This document shows, piece by piece, positions 26,313 through 35,224 of a stretch of DNA of 64,000 nucleotides (position 1 is its first letter; each line of letters begins with the position of its first letter). Origin of the DNA: GCA-2684655 sp051278165 (GTDB taxonomy: Bacteria > Planctomycetota > UBA1135 > UBA2386). A program made the translations under genes and the position numbers. The notes beneath the pieces are model-generated. The model saw nothing but the letters and a program-made list of their open reading frames with translations. It was not told where the DNA came from and did no database searches. The stretch is taken from contig JBNMNW010000001.1 of NCBI GenBank assembly GCA_051278165.1, positions 1 through 64,000 on the forward strand, in the 5' to 3' direction.

Positions 26313-27247
26313 CTGTGCCTCCCGCGCTTTTCACGCATGCGGAAGAACTTGATCAGTGGTTCCCCGACCGAACCTTCGGTCGGCACGTCGAGCAGGTCGA
26401 CGCCGCAGCGGCGACAGGCATCACGAAAGCCGGTGCGCTCGGCAAGCCAACGACGTTGCACTTCATCGCGCACGCGCCGGCTGGTGGTATCGACAACGAT
26501 GCTTTCGTTGGTCTCGGGATCCAGCAAGTGCAGCAAGCCCGCGTTCGGCATCTGCGCGACATCGCCGCCAACGCGGTCGAGGCCGGCCGCAAAGGGGTCG
26601 CGCAGTCGCACCGCAATCACTTCATGACGGCGTGACAGCAGGCGCAGTTCGCGCTCGCAATCGGCCCCCAGGAAGTCGCTGACAACGAATACGATCGCAT
26701 GCCGGCGCTGCACCCGACCGGCGTAATCGAGCGCGCGCTTGAAGTCGGTTTTTTGGTTGGCCTGAGGGATCTCACAGGCCTCGCGAATCAACCGCAGCAC
26801 GTGGTTGCGGCCCTTCTTGGCCGGGACGTAACGCTCAATATCTGACGCGAACGTGATCAACCCAGCCTTGTCGTTGTTGCGCGCCGCGGCAAACGCGACA
26901 CAGCCAACGAACATCGCGGCCGTCGACGTAACACTGCGTCGTTCGCTCTTGTTTGGCTTGGTTCCGAACGCCATCGACGACGACACGTCCAGCAAGAACA
27001 GCACGGTCAGTTCGCGCTCTTCGACGAACTTCTTGACGAACGGTCGGCCAGCGCGGGCAGTGACATTCCAGTCGACGCTGCGCAGTTCATCGCCCTCAGC
27101 AAACTCGCGCACTTCGTCAAACTCGATACCCGAGCCGCGAAAGACGGAGCTGTAGCCGCCGGACATCACGTCCGTGACCATGCGGTCCGCGCGCAACTGG
27201 ATGCGGCGGGCCTCGGCAAGCAATTCAGGATCGAGTGCGCGGGCCAT
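26309..27247 (-). CDS. DUF58-domain protein
   Basis: This 312-residue cytoplasmic protein contains the DUF58 signature region (GSGIEFDEVREFAEGDELRS, then VDWNVTARAGRPFVK) and a degenerate VWA-type fold with LFLLDVSSSM. DUF58 proteins almost always accompany MoxR ATPases. It lies 82 bp after moxR and overlaps the next gene by four bases. Confidence 0.9.
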   Translation of the reverse strand: MARALDPELLAEARRIQLRADRMVTDVMSGGYSSVFRGSGIEFDEVREFAEGDELRSVDWNVTARAGRPFVKKFVEERELTVLFLLDVSSSMAFGTKPNKSERRSVTSTAAMFVGCVAFAAARNNDKAGLITFASDIERYVPAKKGRNHVLRLIREACEIPQANQKTDFKRALDYAGRVQRRHAIVFVVSDFLGADCERELRLLSRRHEVIAVRLRDPFAAGLDRVGGDVAQMPNAGLLHLLDPETNESIVVDTTSRRVRDEVQRRWLAERTGFRDACRRCGVDLLDVPTEGSVGEPLIKFFRMREKRGRHR

Positions 27248-27288
27248 TCTTGTCCCTTCTCTATTCGCCGATTAAGCGGGTGCGGCCT

Positions 27289-27330
27289 AAAGCCCGAAGG
27301 CCAAAGTCCCAAGGCCAAATCCCCAAGGAC
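27289..27330. repeat. 14-bp tandem repeat at the end of moxR
   Basis: AAAGCCCGAAGGCC (27289-27302), AAAGTCCCAAGGCC (27303-27316) and AAATCCCCAAGGAC (27317-27330) lie head to tail. The last copy runs into the moxR stop codon. The unit is not a multiple of three and lies between moxR and DUF58. Confidence 0.9.
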
Positions 27331-28319
27331 TATGGCACGGGAACGGTGTCGAAGATCGTGCGCAGCAACTCTTCGGAGTCGATGCCTTCGGCTTCCGCTT
27401 CGTAGGTGGTCAAGACGCGGTGTCGCATCACCATCGAGCCAACCGCCTTGACGTCCTGCGGCGTGACAAAGCCACGGCCTTCGAGGAAGGCGCGAGCGCG
27501 TGCGGTGCGAGCCAACGCCAGCGAGGCACGCGGCGACGCGCCATACAGAATCAACGGCTTCAGCTTCGCCAGGCCGACATTCTCCGGCTCACGCGTCGCG
27601 AACACCAGGTCGACGATGTATCCCTTGACCTTGTCATCGAGGTAGATCGTGTCGAGCAGCGCGCGCATGCGCAGCAGCTCTTCTGGCGAGGTCGCCGGCT
27701 TCACGATGTTCGACGCCGACAGGCTGGCCATGCGATCGATGATCTGCAGCTCCTCGGCCTTGGTCGGGTAGTCGACGATCAGCTTGACCAAGAAGCGGTC
27801 TACCTGCGCTTCGGGCAGCGCGTAGGTGCCTTCTTGATCGACCGGGTTCTGCGTCGCTAGCACCAAGAACGGGTTGGGCAGCTTGCGAGTATCGCCGGCG
27901 AGCGTCACCTGACGTTCCTGCATCGCCTCAAGCAATGCGGACTGCACCTTGGCGGGCGCCCGGTTGATCTCGTCGGCGAGCACGAAGTTCGCGAACACCG
28001 GACCTTCCTTAACCTGCCAATCGCCAGTCTTCGGGTTGTAGACGTGCGTGCCGACCAGGTCGGACGGCAACAAGTCAGGGGTGAACTGGATGCGCCGGAA
28101 CTCCCCTCCAACCGAACGCGCCAGGGCGTTGACGGCGAGCGACTTAGCCAGACCCGGCAAGCCTTCCAGCAGCACGTGGCCGTCAGCAAGCAGGGCGATG
28201 AGGAGTCCGTCGAGCAGGGCATCCTGGCCAACGATCACGCTTTGCAGCGACGACCGAACGGCTTGGATAGTCTGGCTCTCGGCTTGAATACGTTGGGCGA
28301 TGGCTACGACGTCGGTCAT
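27330..28319 (-). CDS. moxR: MoxR-family AAA+ ATPase
   Basis: This 329-residue AAA+ ATPase belongs to the MoxR family, thought to act as a chaperone for VWA-domain partners. It has the nucleotide-binding loop EGLPGLAKS, Walker B LADEINRAPAK, the sensor-type ATQNPVDQEGTY and the arginine region EAQVDRF. It heads the block moxR-DUF58-DUF4381-like-batA-batB-batC-batD. Confidence 0.95.
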   Translation of the reverse strand: MTDVVAIAQRIQAESQTIQAVRSSLQSVIVGQDALLDGLLIALLADGHVLLEGLPGLAKSLAVNALARSVGGEFRRIQFTPDLLPSDLVGTHVYNPKTGDWQVKEGPVFANFVLADEINRAPAKVQSALLEAMQERQVTLAGDTRKLPNPFLVLATQNPVDQEGTYALPEAQVDRFLVKLIVDYPTKAEELQIIDRMASLSASNIVKPATSPEELLRMRALLDTIYLDDKVKGYIVDLVFATREPENVGLAKLKPLILYGASPRASLALARTARARAFLEGRGFVTPQDVKAVGSMVMRHRVLTTYEAEAEGIDSEELLRTIFDTVPVP

Positions 28320-28434
28320 GGGCTGTCAGATTCGAAAATCGGCCAGCAACGATACAGACTGCCGAAGACTCCTCAATGGTGAGTTTGCCTGTCTGGCCAA
28401 TGGCAGGCGAATGCGGGCGCTGTTGACAGGCTTG

Positions 28435-28842
28435 TTACCGCCGCGCCGCGAATCGCTCACGCAGCAGCATGAATCGGCGCTGCGCCAGCCGGTCCGGAGC
28501 CACGTGGCGCACCGCGAAGGGAATCTCCGGCAGCACTGCCGCACGCAGCACGGCGCCCCCCGGATCGGGCGATCCGTTGGCCGCGCGAATCAGGCGCAGC
28601 TGGGCCGCAAACTCGATGGCAACGCTCTGCCAGTCCTCCACCGACGCCTCGAGACCGATCAAGTCGCGCAGAGCGAGTGCATCGGCGACATCGATACCGG
28701 CGCGTCCGGCGAGTTCGGCAGCCGCCGGCCGCTCCTGTTCAATGCGCAGGAACGTCGAGCGGCTGCGCTGCCAGTAGAATAGCAGCACAAACGCGATGGC
28801 CAGCGCGAGCAGCGCCGGCCATGACCCGCGCCGGTCAGGCAC
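28435..28842 (-). CDS. Small single-helix membrane protein
   Basis: This 135-residue protein has one N-terminal membrane helix (about residues 9-24) and a soluble helical remainder without a known motif. Its GTG start shares one base with the stop of the large HEAT protein (TAGTG), so the two are probably co-translated. The function is unknown. It may belong to the moxR-bat transcript, which starts 115 bp downstream. Confidence 0.65.
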   Translation of the reverse strand: MPDRRGSWPALLALAIAFVLLFYWQRSRSTFLRIEQERPAAAELAGRAGIDVADALALRDLIGLEASVEDWQSVAIEFAAQLRLIRAANGSPDPGGAVLRAAVLPEIPFAVRHVAPDRLAQRRFMLLRERFAARR

Positions 28843-31715
28843 TATTTAATGTCAGCCGCAGCGGCTTCGGCAACCAAGCGGTAGCGGCCGGCCATGCCTT
28901 CGCGCGTGTCCGGTGGAGTCAGCTCCGTAACCACGCCGAAGTCCTGCTTGGTGACCGTGCGCAGCACGGCCGAGCAAAGAACCCACAAGCGCGGCTGTTC
29001 GACATCCACCATCAAGCGGGTGAGTTCGGCCACCGACGACATGCCAGCGTCACTGGCAAAGTCATTCAGCGTCAGCTTGGTCAGCACGTCCGAACGACGC
29101 AGGCCGTCCAGCAACCACTGCCACTGAGCGACATCCTTGTTGCCACGCCACCAGCCTTCGATGGCGGTGATGCGGTCCGGCACGCTCTTCAGATCGACGC
29201 CAGTTGCTCCCTCGAGCACCGGCACCGCCTGCGCAGCGAAGTTCGGCATCCGCAACAGATCCATCAGGTCCGGCACGTTCTTCGGGTCCTGGTAGAGCCC
29301 CAGCAACAGCACCAACTCGGCGCGGATCTTCACGTCCGTAACCAGCGGGATCTGGCGTTGCAGCGCAGGAACCGCCGTCAGGCCGCCCTGACGTTGCAGG
29401 TGGAACTTCGCGAGGCTGCCGAAGTCCTTGCCATGGCCAACCACGATGAACTCGGCCAGCAAGTGCGCGGCGCGAGGATCGCGCAGTTCACCAAGGCCTC
29501 GAAGGGCGGCAGCCTTGTCGTCCCGGGACGGCGACGCCATGGCTTGCTGCAACACCTTGAACGCGAGTTGGCCACCGACACTGCCGATCGCGCGCAAGCA
29601 CTCGCGACGCATGGTCGGATCAGTGTCTTCAGCGACAATCAACTCAATCAGCGGCCGGCTGGCGGAGGACACCTTCAGGTGACCACACGCGAACACGGCC
29701 GCGCGCTGCACTTCAAAGTCCTTGTCTTGCAGCAGACGGATCAGCGACGGTGCCGCGCGGGCATCACGGACCGAAACGACCTCGTCAAGCGCCGCCCGGC
29801 GCACCAACGGACGATCGTCCTTCAGGGCGCTGAGCACCGCATCCGGACCCAACACCTTGAAGACTTGCGAGACCGCCTTGCGGCCACCGCCTTCAACACT
29901 GACGGCAAGCGCAACACAGTCACGCCAGACGTCATCGCCCGGAGTGGTCGCGGCAACTTCGAGCAATTGCAGGTCGTATGGGCCCAGCTTCGCCAACGAC
30001 GACAGCGTCTTCACGATGGCCTTGCCGTCCTCCAGGCGAAGGATGTCCTTGCGGTTCGCATGACCAGCTAGGTAGCCAATGGCACGCGCCTGCAGCTCAG
30101 GACTCCAAGTGCTCCAGCCACCCAGAGCGTGGGTCAGGAAGTGACGGGCACGATCCACTTCGTTCGGGTTGGCGGCGCGCCACTGTTGCTCGGCACGCCA
30201 GAATGCGGCGCGGTCCGAATTGCGGGCGGCAACGCGATACAGCTGCCACAATTCGTCACCAACGGTGTCATCGATCGTCGCGACCAAGCTGTCAAACGCG
30301 AGATGTGCCGACTCGGGCACGGCCACGCTACTGCGACCACGCCCCACCCGGACCTCAAGCGAACGCACCCGCGGCAGGGCACTGTCGACGCGCATCGCTG
30401 TGGCGTTGCCATAGCCATCGCTTTCCAGCGACTTGACCAGCACCAACATCTGCTGCGCGGTCAACACGACTTCGATCGCCGACGGCATAGCCGCAACGGT
30501 CGCAACGTCTTCACCGATGATGCGGACGGTGCGATCTTGTTGGCGCAACGTAATCAACGCCGCGCCAGCATTGCTGATATCCACGGGAAGCTGCGATCGC
30601 ACGCCGAGGAAGGTGTCCTTTTGCTCGCGCCACCAGGCGCGCCAAGACAAGGCATCTTGAGCCGCGATCACGCGACCGGTGTGGCGCATCAACCGCCTCT
30701 CGGCAGCGGCGCGCAGCATGTCGATGTTGGGCACGAACTGTGCTGGCTCCACCACCAACAGCAGGGACTCAACCAAACCGGCATCGGGCATTTCTTGCCC
30801 TTCTCCCGGAGCGGCGCGGTAGACCAGGTCGGCAAGCGGCACCGCCGCGAGCACCCGTGTCAGAGCCTCTGGCGCGCGCAAACGCTTCGACAGCGGCTGG
30901 AGCAACTCAGCTGGCAACACATTGTCACCAGTTGCGTCGCCGATCTGCGCCAACGCGAAGGCCGCATAGACATAGCTGCGATCGATCGCCGGATCCTTCA
31001 CCTGCTTTTGCAGCACCGGCACCGCTGGCGAGCCAACCCGGATCAGTGCCTGACATGCAGCGGCGGCCAAGGCTGGATCTTTAGCAAGCAGCGCAACCAA
31101 TCGTTGGTTCGAGGCTTCGTCACCGATGGCTTCCAGCAAGTCGACGCCACGCAGGCGCAAGTCGAGCGACTGCTCGCGCGACAGCTGCAACGCAAAGGAC
31201 GCGTCTTCTTTGGTGCACAGGGGAGCAAGTACCGGCACGGCATGACGCCGCACTGCGGGGATGCTCGCGCGCATGCACTGCTTCAACGAAATCTTGGCCT
31301 GAGCACCCTTGAGCACCGCCATGGTGTCGATGACTTGACGGGTTGCCGAGCCAACTGGCCGAGCCAGTAGTTGGAACAACAATTCGTCGGCGACGCGGTC
31401 CGTGCCCGACGTGCGACCAAAGCGGCGCGCCACTGGCATCAGATGACGCATCTCGGTCGAACGAGCGGTGCGAACGACCTGAAGGATCAGGTCCTCGATC
31501 TTGGGATAGGCGAGCCCCATCTCCTCGAGCTTGGCCTGCACCTTGACGTGCGGACCAGCCATTTCGTGAAGGTCGCGCCGGAAGCGCTCGATCTCTTCTA
31601 AGGGCCGAACCTGAGTAGCTTTGGCCTCCGCGGCTTTTCTCGGGGGAAGCTTGAGGTCACCACCAGGGTTAATCTGGGGCAGGAAGGAGAGCAGTAGTGT
31701 GGCAGCGAGGGTCAT
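28842..31715 (-). CDS. Large secreted HEAT-repeat protein
   Basis: This 957-residue protein has a signal peptide (MTLAATLLLSFLPQ). Helical HEAT/PBS repeats cover residues ~70-330 and ~590-820 (for example PLVRRAALDEVVSVRDARAAP and DKDFEVQRAAVFACGHL). They are separated by a central region that contains a beta-rich peptidase-like insertion of unknown type. The frame continues 53 codons upstream without conservation, so the ATG at 31715 is used. It leads the minus-strand run into moxR-bat and may be a scaffold for that system (inference). Confidence 0.8.
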   Translation of the reverse strand: MTLAATLLLSFLPQINPGGDLKLPPRKAAEAKATQVRPLEEIERFRRDLHEMAGPHVKVQAKLEEMGLAYPKIEDLILQVVRTARSTEMRHLMPVARRFGRTSGTDRVADELLFQLLARPVGSATRQVIDTMAVLKGAQAKISLKQCMRASIPAVRRHAVPVLAPLCTKEDASFALQLSREQSLDLRLRGVDLLEAIGDEASNQRLVALLAKDPALAAAACQALIRVGSPAVPVLQKQVKDPAIDRSYVYAAFALAQIGDATGDNVLPAELLQPLSKRLRAPEALTRVLAAVPLADLVYRAAPGEGQEMPDAGLVESLLLVVEPAQFVPNIDMLRAAAERRLMRHTGRVIAAQDALSWRAWWREQKDTFLGVRSQLPVDISNAGAALITLRQQDRTVRIIGEDVATVAAMPSAIEVVLTAQQMLVLVKSLESDGYGNATAMRVDSALPRVRSLEVRVGRGRSSVAVPESAHLAFDSLVATIDDTVGDELWQLYRVAARNSDRAAFWRAEQQWRAANPNEVDRARHFLTHALGGWSTWSPELQARAIGYLAGHANRKDILRLEDGKAIVKTLSSLAKLGPYDLQLLEVAATTPGDDVWRDCVALAVSVEGGGRKAVSQVFKVLGPDAVLSALKDDRPLVRRAALDEVVSVRDARAAPSLIRLLQDKDFEVQRAAVFACGHLKVSSASRPLIELIVAEDTDPTMRRECLRAIGSVGGQLAFKVLQQAMASPSRDDKAAALRGLGELRDPRAAHLLAEFIVVGHGKDFGSLAKFHLQRQGGLTAVPALQRQIPLVTDVKIRAELVLLLGLYQDPKNVPDLMDLLRMPNFAAQAVPVLEGATGVDLKSVPDRITAIEGWWRGNKDVAQWQWLLDGLRRSDVLTKLTLNDFASDAGMSSVAELTRLMVDVEQPRLWVLCSAVLRTVTKQDFGVVTELTPPDTREGMAGRYRLVAEAAAADIK

Positions 31716-32373
31716 TGGGCAGGACCGCGGTTGGTTGGCATTCGAGGGGGTCGAACCGATGCCAGGGACGGACGAGCAGCATAGCCCCGCGACACGGCCC
31801 GACCAACGCGCGGTCGAGAACCGTAGTCTCAAGTCAGAATTACCTTCCTCCACATACCTCCCCCACGAGGACATCGCCCCGCAAGCCGGCGGGAGCTGGC
31901 GAGTCGATGGTCCTGGCCGAAGAGTGACGCGACCTTGGCCCCTAACTCACTGCATAGGATACGGATCACGCTCAGACTGGTCGGTGGCTGCTGGCCACTC
32001 GCTCTGCTGCAGATTCCTGATCCCAGCCACGGCAGCCAGTCCCTTTGCGAAACGAGCAATTCTGCCCCAACGGCCTTGGCAACGGCGATATCAGAGCCAG
32101 TTGCCGCCCTCCGTGAGACGGTGCGCCATGCGGAAGAGAACTGTGCACAGCACGTCCAGACTGACCTTGGCGCGCAAATCAAGGTTGCCGACAGCGACGA
32201 ACTTGCCGGCACGCAAACATCTCTCAAAGCCGCACGGAACCCCATTGACGACCAGCATGATCGAAGCCCGAGAAGCTGGTGGAAGGGCCGCCAAACTCTT
32301 GACGACGATTGCCGCGATTGCCTACCAAACCAACTTGCGTAGCGCTAGGTGATCACCGCTCAGTCGACCGGCT
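31716..32373. other. Unassigned stretch, possible recombination scar
   Basis: Several open frames of 60-140 codons occur on both strands here, but none has a recognisable motif or codon pattern like its neighbours. The stretch lies between the divergent starts of the HEAT protein and a transporter that lacks its first helices, which suggests that earlier gene content was lost or rearranged. No inverted repeats typical of an insertion sequence were found. Confidence 0.4.
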
Positions 32374-33105
32374 GTGCCGTCCACACTGCGAGTTCACTTA
32401 GAACTGATCACCGTTTCGGTGTTGTTCGGCGTCGTGCTCAACCAGGTGCTGTTCACCGAGGGCATGGTGCTGACGACGCCAGAACACTCGGCCGTGGTCA
32501 ACTCGTGCATCCCGACGTGGACACTGATCGTCGCGACGGTCGCCGGCCAAGAACGCCTGCGACGACGCAAGGTATTCGCGATCATCTCGGCGCTGTGCGG
32601 CGTGCTCTACCTCTTGGGAATCGACCGGATTTTGACCGGTGAGGTCCAAGGATTCAGCCGCGAGACACTGGTTGGCGATCTGTTGACCGCGGGCAACGGC
32701 CTCGCGTTCGCCATCCACCTGGTGATGATGCGCAAAATCGGTCGCAACCTTGATCCGTGGACGACGACCGCGATTTTGTTCGTGCAAGGAACGCTGATGA
32801 TCGGCCTCTGGAGCGGTCCGAGTATCGAGGCGGCGCACGTCAAAGCGGCCGTTGTTCCACCGATCCTGTGGTATGCGCTCTATACGGTGCTCGCGTCGAC
32901 GGTGCTGGCCTACCTGCTCAATACGTGGGCGCTGCGGCATACCAACAGCTCGAACGTGGCGCTCTACATCAACGTGCAGCCAATCGTCGCCGCGAGCCTC
33001 AACTACGCGATGGGCGCACCGGCGCCCGGGCACCGGTTCTATGTCGCGCTAGCGCTGGTTGCGTTCGGGTTGTGGCTGCAAACCACGGCAAAGCGCGCGG
33101 ACTGA
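32374..33105 (+). pseudogene. EamA/DMT-type transporter lacking its N-terminal helices
   Basis: The 243 residues begin inside the first EamA repeat (LFGVVLNQVLFTEGMVLTTPEHSAVVN matches its third helix) and run through a complete second repeat ending in FGLWLQTTAKRAD. Intact family members have about 290-300 residues and ten helices, so the first two helices are missing. In-frame sequence upstream of the GTG reaches a stop at 32350-32352 and shows no helix. The product is likely non-functional, although a shortened protein cannot be excluded. Confidence 0.65.
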
Positions 33106-33169
33106 TCGCGTTCGTATCCGTATCGGTGACGGATCTAGAGCGCCGTTCGGGTAGCTTGCTCGCCCTCCA

Positions 33170-34477
33170 ATGAGCGAATTGACTACCGAACTGACCCCTG
33201 GGCAGACTCTCGAACTGCGCACCGAACGCCTGGCATTCGGTGGCTCGACCATCGCCCGCCACGAAGGCCGCGCGGTGTTCATCGCCTACGCGGCACCGAA
33301 CGAACTCGTGCGCGTTGAGATCACCGACGTCGAGAAGACGTTTGCGCGCGCCAAGGTGCTCGACGTGCTAGAAGCTGGCCCCGATCGCATCGAGCCACGC
33401 TGCCAACACTTCGGCGAGTGCGGCGGCTGCAACTACCAGCATGTCTCCTACGAGGCGCAAGTAGCGGCGAAGAGTGAGTTCGTGTTCGACGCATTGAAGC
33501 GCATCGGCAAGTTTGATTGGTCGGAACCGATCGTCGTGCACCAAGCCGAGCCGTGGAACTACCGTTCGCGCACGCAACTGAAGCTGAAGGCGACCGCCGG
33601 CACGCGCCCCGATGGCTCGCGCGGACGCATCGACAAGCGCGACCGCAAGCGCATGGCCGCGGCGCAAGCCGAGAGGGACATCGCCGAAGACAAGAAGAAC
33701 GGCGGCCCGCGGGCACCCGTGGTCGGCTACCACTACGCCAGCTCGGACCGCGTGCTCGACATCAAGGAGTGCCCAGTGCTCGCACCCGAACTTGAGAAGG
33801 GCATCGAACTGATCCGCACCGCGATCACCGGCATGCCACGTCGCGAATGGCCGTACCAAGTCGAAGGTTCGTGCGGTGTCGAAGGCGCGTCGTACTCACC
33901 CGACATGCCCGGCATGCGCAAGGATCTGGTCGTGCATGAAGTGCTTGGCTTCCGATACTTGATCGAGCCGGAGAGTTTCTTCCAAGGCAACCGCCACCTG
34001 GTGCATCGCCTGGTCGAGTGCGCGATCAACGGCGAAGAAGGCGGCCTCGCATTCGACCTCTACGCCGGCGTTGGTCTGTTCTCGCTGCCGCTAAGCAAGC
34101 AGTTCGAACGCGTTGTCTCGGTGGAAGACGAACGCCGCGCCTGCACGCTCGGCCGCGTCAACGTGAAGACCAACGAGTGCAACAACGTGCACTACCTGCG
34201 CAAGACGACCGAACAGTTCTTGGCGAGCAACAACGAACGCCCGGACCTGGTCGTCATGGATCCGCCGCGCCTCGGCGCCAAGCCCGCAATCCCGATGCTG
34301 CTAGAACTCAAGGCCAAGCGCATCGTCTACGTGTCATGCGACCCGCAGACATTGGCGCGCGATCTGCGTTCGCTAGTCGACGGCGGCTACGAGCTGGAGA
34401 GTGTCGAAGCCGTCGACATGTTCCCGCAAACCTACCATGTCGAAGCCGTCGCCAAACTACGCCTCAAAGACGCGTAA
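33170..34477 (+). CDS. rlmD: 23S rRNA m5U methyltransferase (RlmD/TrmA family)
   Basis: This 435-residue enzyme of the TrmA family methylates uridine C5 in RNA. An N-terminal TRAM domain (residues ~8-65) is followed by iron-sulphur ligands Cys78, Cys84, Cys87 and Cys201. The SAM site is FDLYAGVGLFSLPL, then MDPPRLG, and the catalytic Cys390 lies in VYVSCDPQTLARDL. Residues ~145-180 form a highly charged insertion. Exact target (23S U1939, U747 or tRNA U54) cannot be told from the sequence alone, so the symbol is tentative. Confidence 0.88.
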   Translation: MSELTTELTPGQTLELRTERLAFGGSTIARHEGRAVFIAYAAPNELVRVEITDVEKTFARAKVLDVLEAGPDRIEPRCQHFGECGGCNYQHVSYEAQVAAKSEFVFDALKRIGKFDWSEPIVVHQAEPWNYRSRTQLKLKATAGTRPDGSRGRIDKRDRKRMAAAQAERDIAEDKKNGGPRAPVVGYHYASSDRVLDIKECPVLAPELEKGIELIRTAITGMPRREWPYQVEGSCGVEGASYSPDMPGMRKDLVVHEVLGFRYLIEPESFFQGNRHLVHRLVECAINGEEGGLAFDLYAGVGLFSLPLSKQFERVVSVEDERRACTLGRVNVKTNECNNVHYLRKTTEQFLASNNERPDLVVMDPPRLGAKPAIPMLLELKAKRIVYVSCDPQTLARDLRSLVDGGYELESVEAVDMFPQTYHVEAVAKLRLKDA

Positions 34478-34520
34478 AGACCAGCCGCCAGGCTGATGGC
34501 TACGGTGCCGCGCACCTTAC

Positions 34521-34591
34521 TGTGCGCCGGGCGCACAGTGGGACGGGCGCACAGTGGGACGCATCCCGCACCGCGGCACCGCGGGATGCGT
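34521..34591. terminator. Two hairpins and a 16-bp duplication between convergent genes
   Basis: TGTGCGCC-G-GGCGCACA (34521-34537) can form one hairpin. GGGCGCACAGTGGGAC is repeated exactly at 34529-34544 and 34545-34560. ACGCATCCCGC (34559-34569) pairs perfectly with GCGGGATGCGT (34581-34591) across an 11-base loop. It lies between the ends of rlmD and nnrE and could end transcription in both directions, but no T-tract is present. Confidence 0.6.
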
Positions 34592-34597
34592 GCAACG

Positions 34598-35224
34598 TTA
34601 GGGTAGGCCGAGCTGCACTACATGGATCCGGCCGCAGTGCGCTTCGCCGTTCTCGGTGAGCATGCCTTTCTTCTTGGCTACGAACGTGACCGTGGTGTCG
34701 GCTCGGCAGGATGTGCCGAGGATCTCGCCGGTGTCGCCGTGCAGACCGGAAGGAATGTCGACGCTGAGCTTGGGGCCGGTTGCGTGGTTGAAGAGGTTCA
34801 CCCAAGAACGAGCCGGATCGCGTAGTTCACGGTCGAGGCCGGTGCCGAACATTGCGTCGATCCAGACGGCGCCGGAGTGTTGGCTGAGGTCCGGCTCGAC
34901 ACCAATATGCAGAGTCGCGCCGGCGCGATGAAGGATCTGCTGCTGCAGGGCCGCATCGGGGGCCTTGTGCGGATCGGGCGCCGCTAACAGGTGCAGCGCG
35001 CAGCGGGCGAAGCCGAGGTGACGGGCGATCGCTAGGCCATCGCCGCCATTGTTGCCAGAACCACAGAGAATGACAAAGCGGCTGCCGAGAGTGCGCGCGA
35101 CTTCGGCAGCACCTCGTGCGGCGTTCTCCATCAGCAGCAACGTCGGCATGCCGAAGCGCTCGACGGCTTCGCGATCGATGGCGCGCGCTTCGGCCACCGA
35201 CAAGACGGTTTCGCTATTGGTCAC
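34598..35224 (-). CDS. nnrE: NAD(P)H-hydrate epimerase
   Basis: This 208-residue YjeF_N-type protein repairs damaged NAD(P)H by epimerising the S and R hydrates. It shows the N-terminal SVAEARAIDREAVERFGMP, MENAARG, the phosphate loop GSGNNGGDGLAIARHL, DAMFGTGLDRE and DIPSGLHGDTGE. The dehydratase domain (NnrD), often fused to it, is absent. It overlaps the end of recG by four bases. Confidence 0.92.
   Translation of the reverse strand: MTNSETVLSVAEARAIDREAVERFGMPTLLLMENAARGAAEVARTLGSRFVILCGSGNNGGDGLAIARHLGFARCALHLLAAPDPHKAPDAALQQQILHRAGATLHIGVEPDLSQHSGAVWIDAMFGTGLDRELRDPARSWVNLFNHATGPKLSVDIPSGLHGDTGEILGTSCRADTTVTFVAKKKGMLTENGEAHCGRIHVVQLGLP

Noticed and set aside
30129..31370. Plus-strand open frame (413 codons) opposite the large HEAT protein
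   Set aside because: The minus-strand frame has a signal peptide and repeats, while the plus-strand product has no domain pattern.
31716..32373. Possible degraded transposase between the HEAT gene and the EamA gene
   Set aside because: Translations in six frames show no transposase motif, and no terminal inverted repeats were found.
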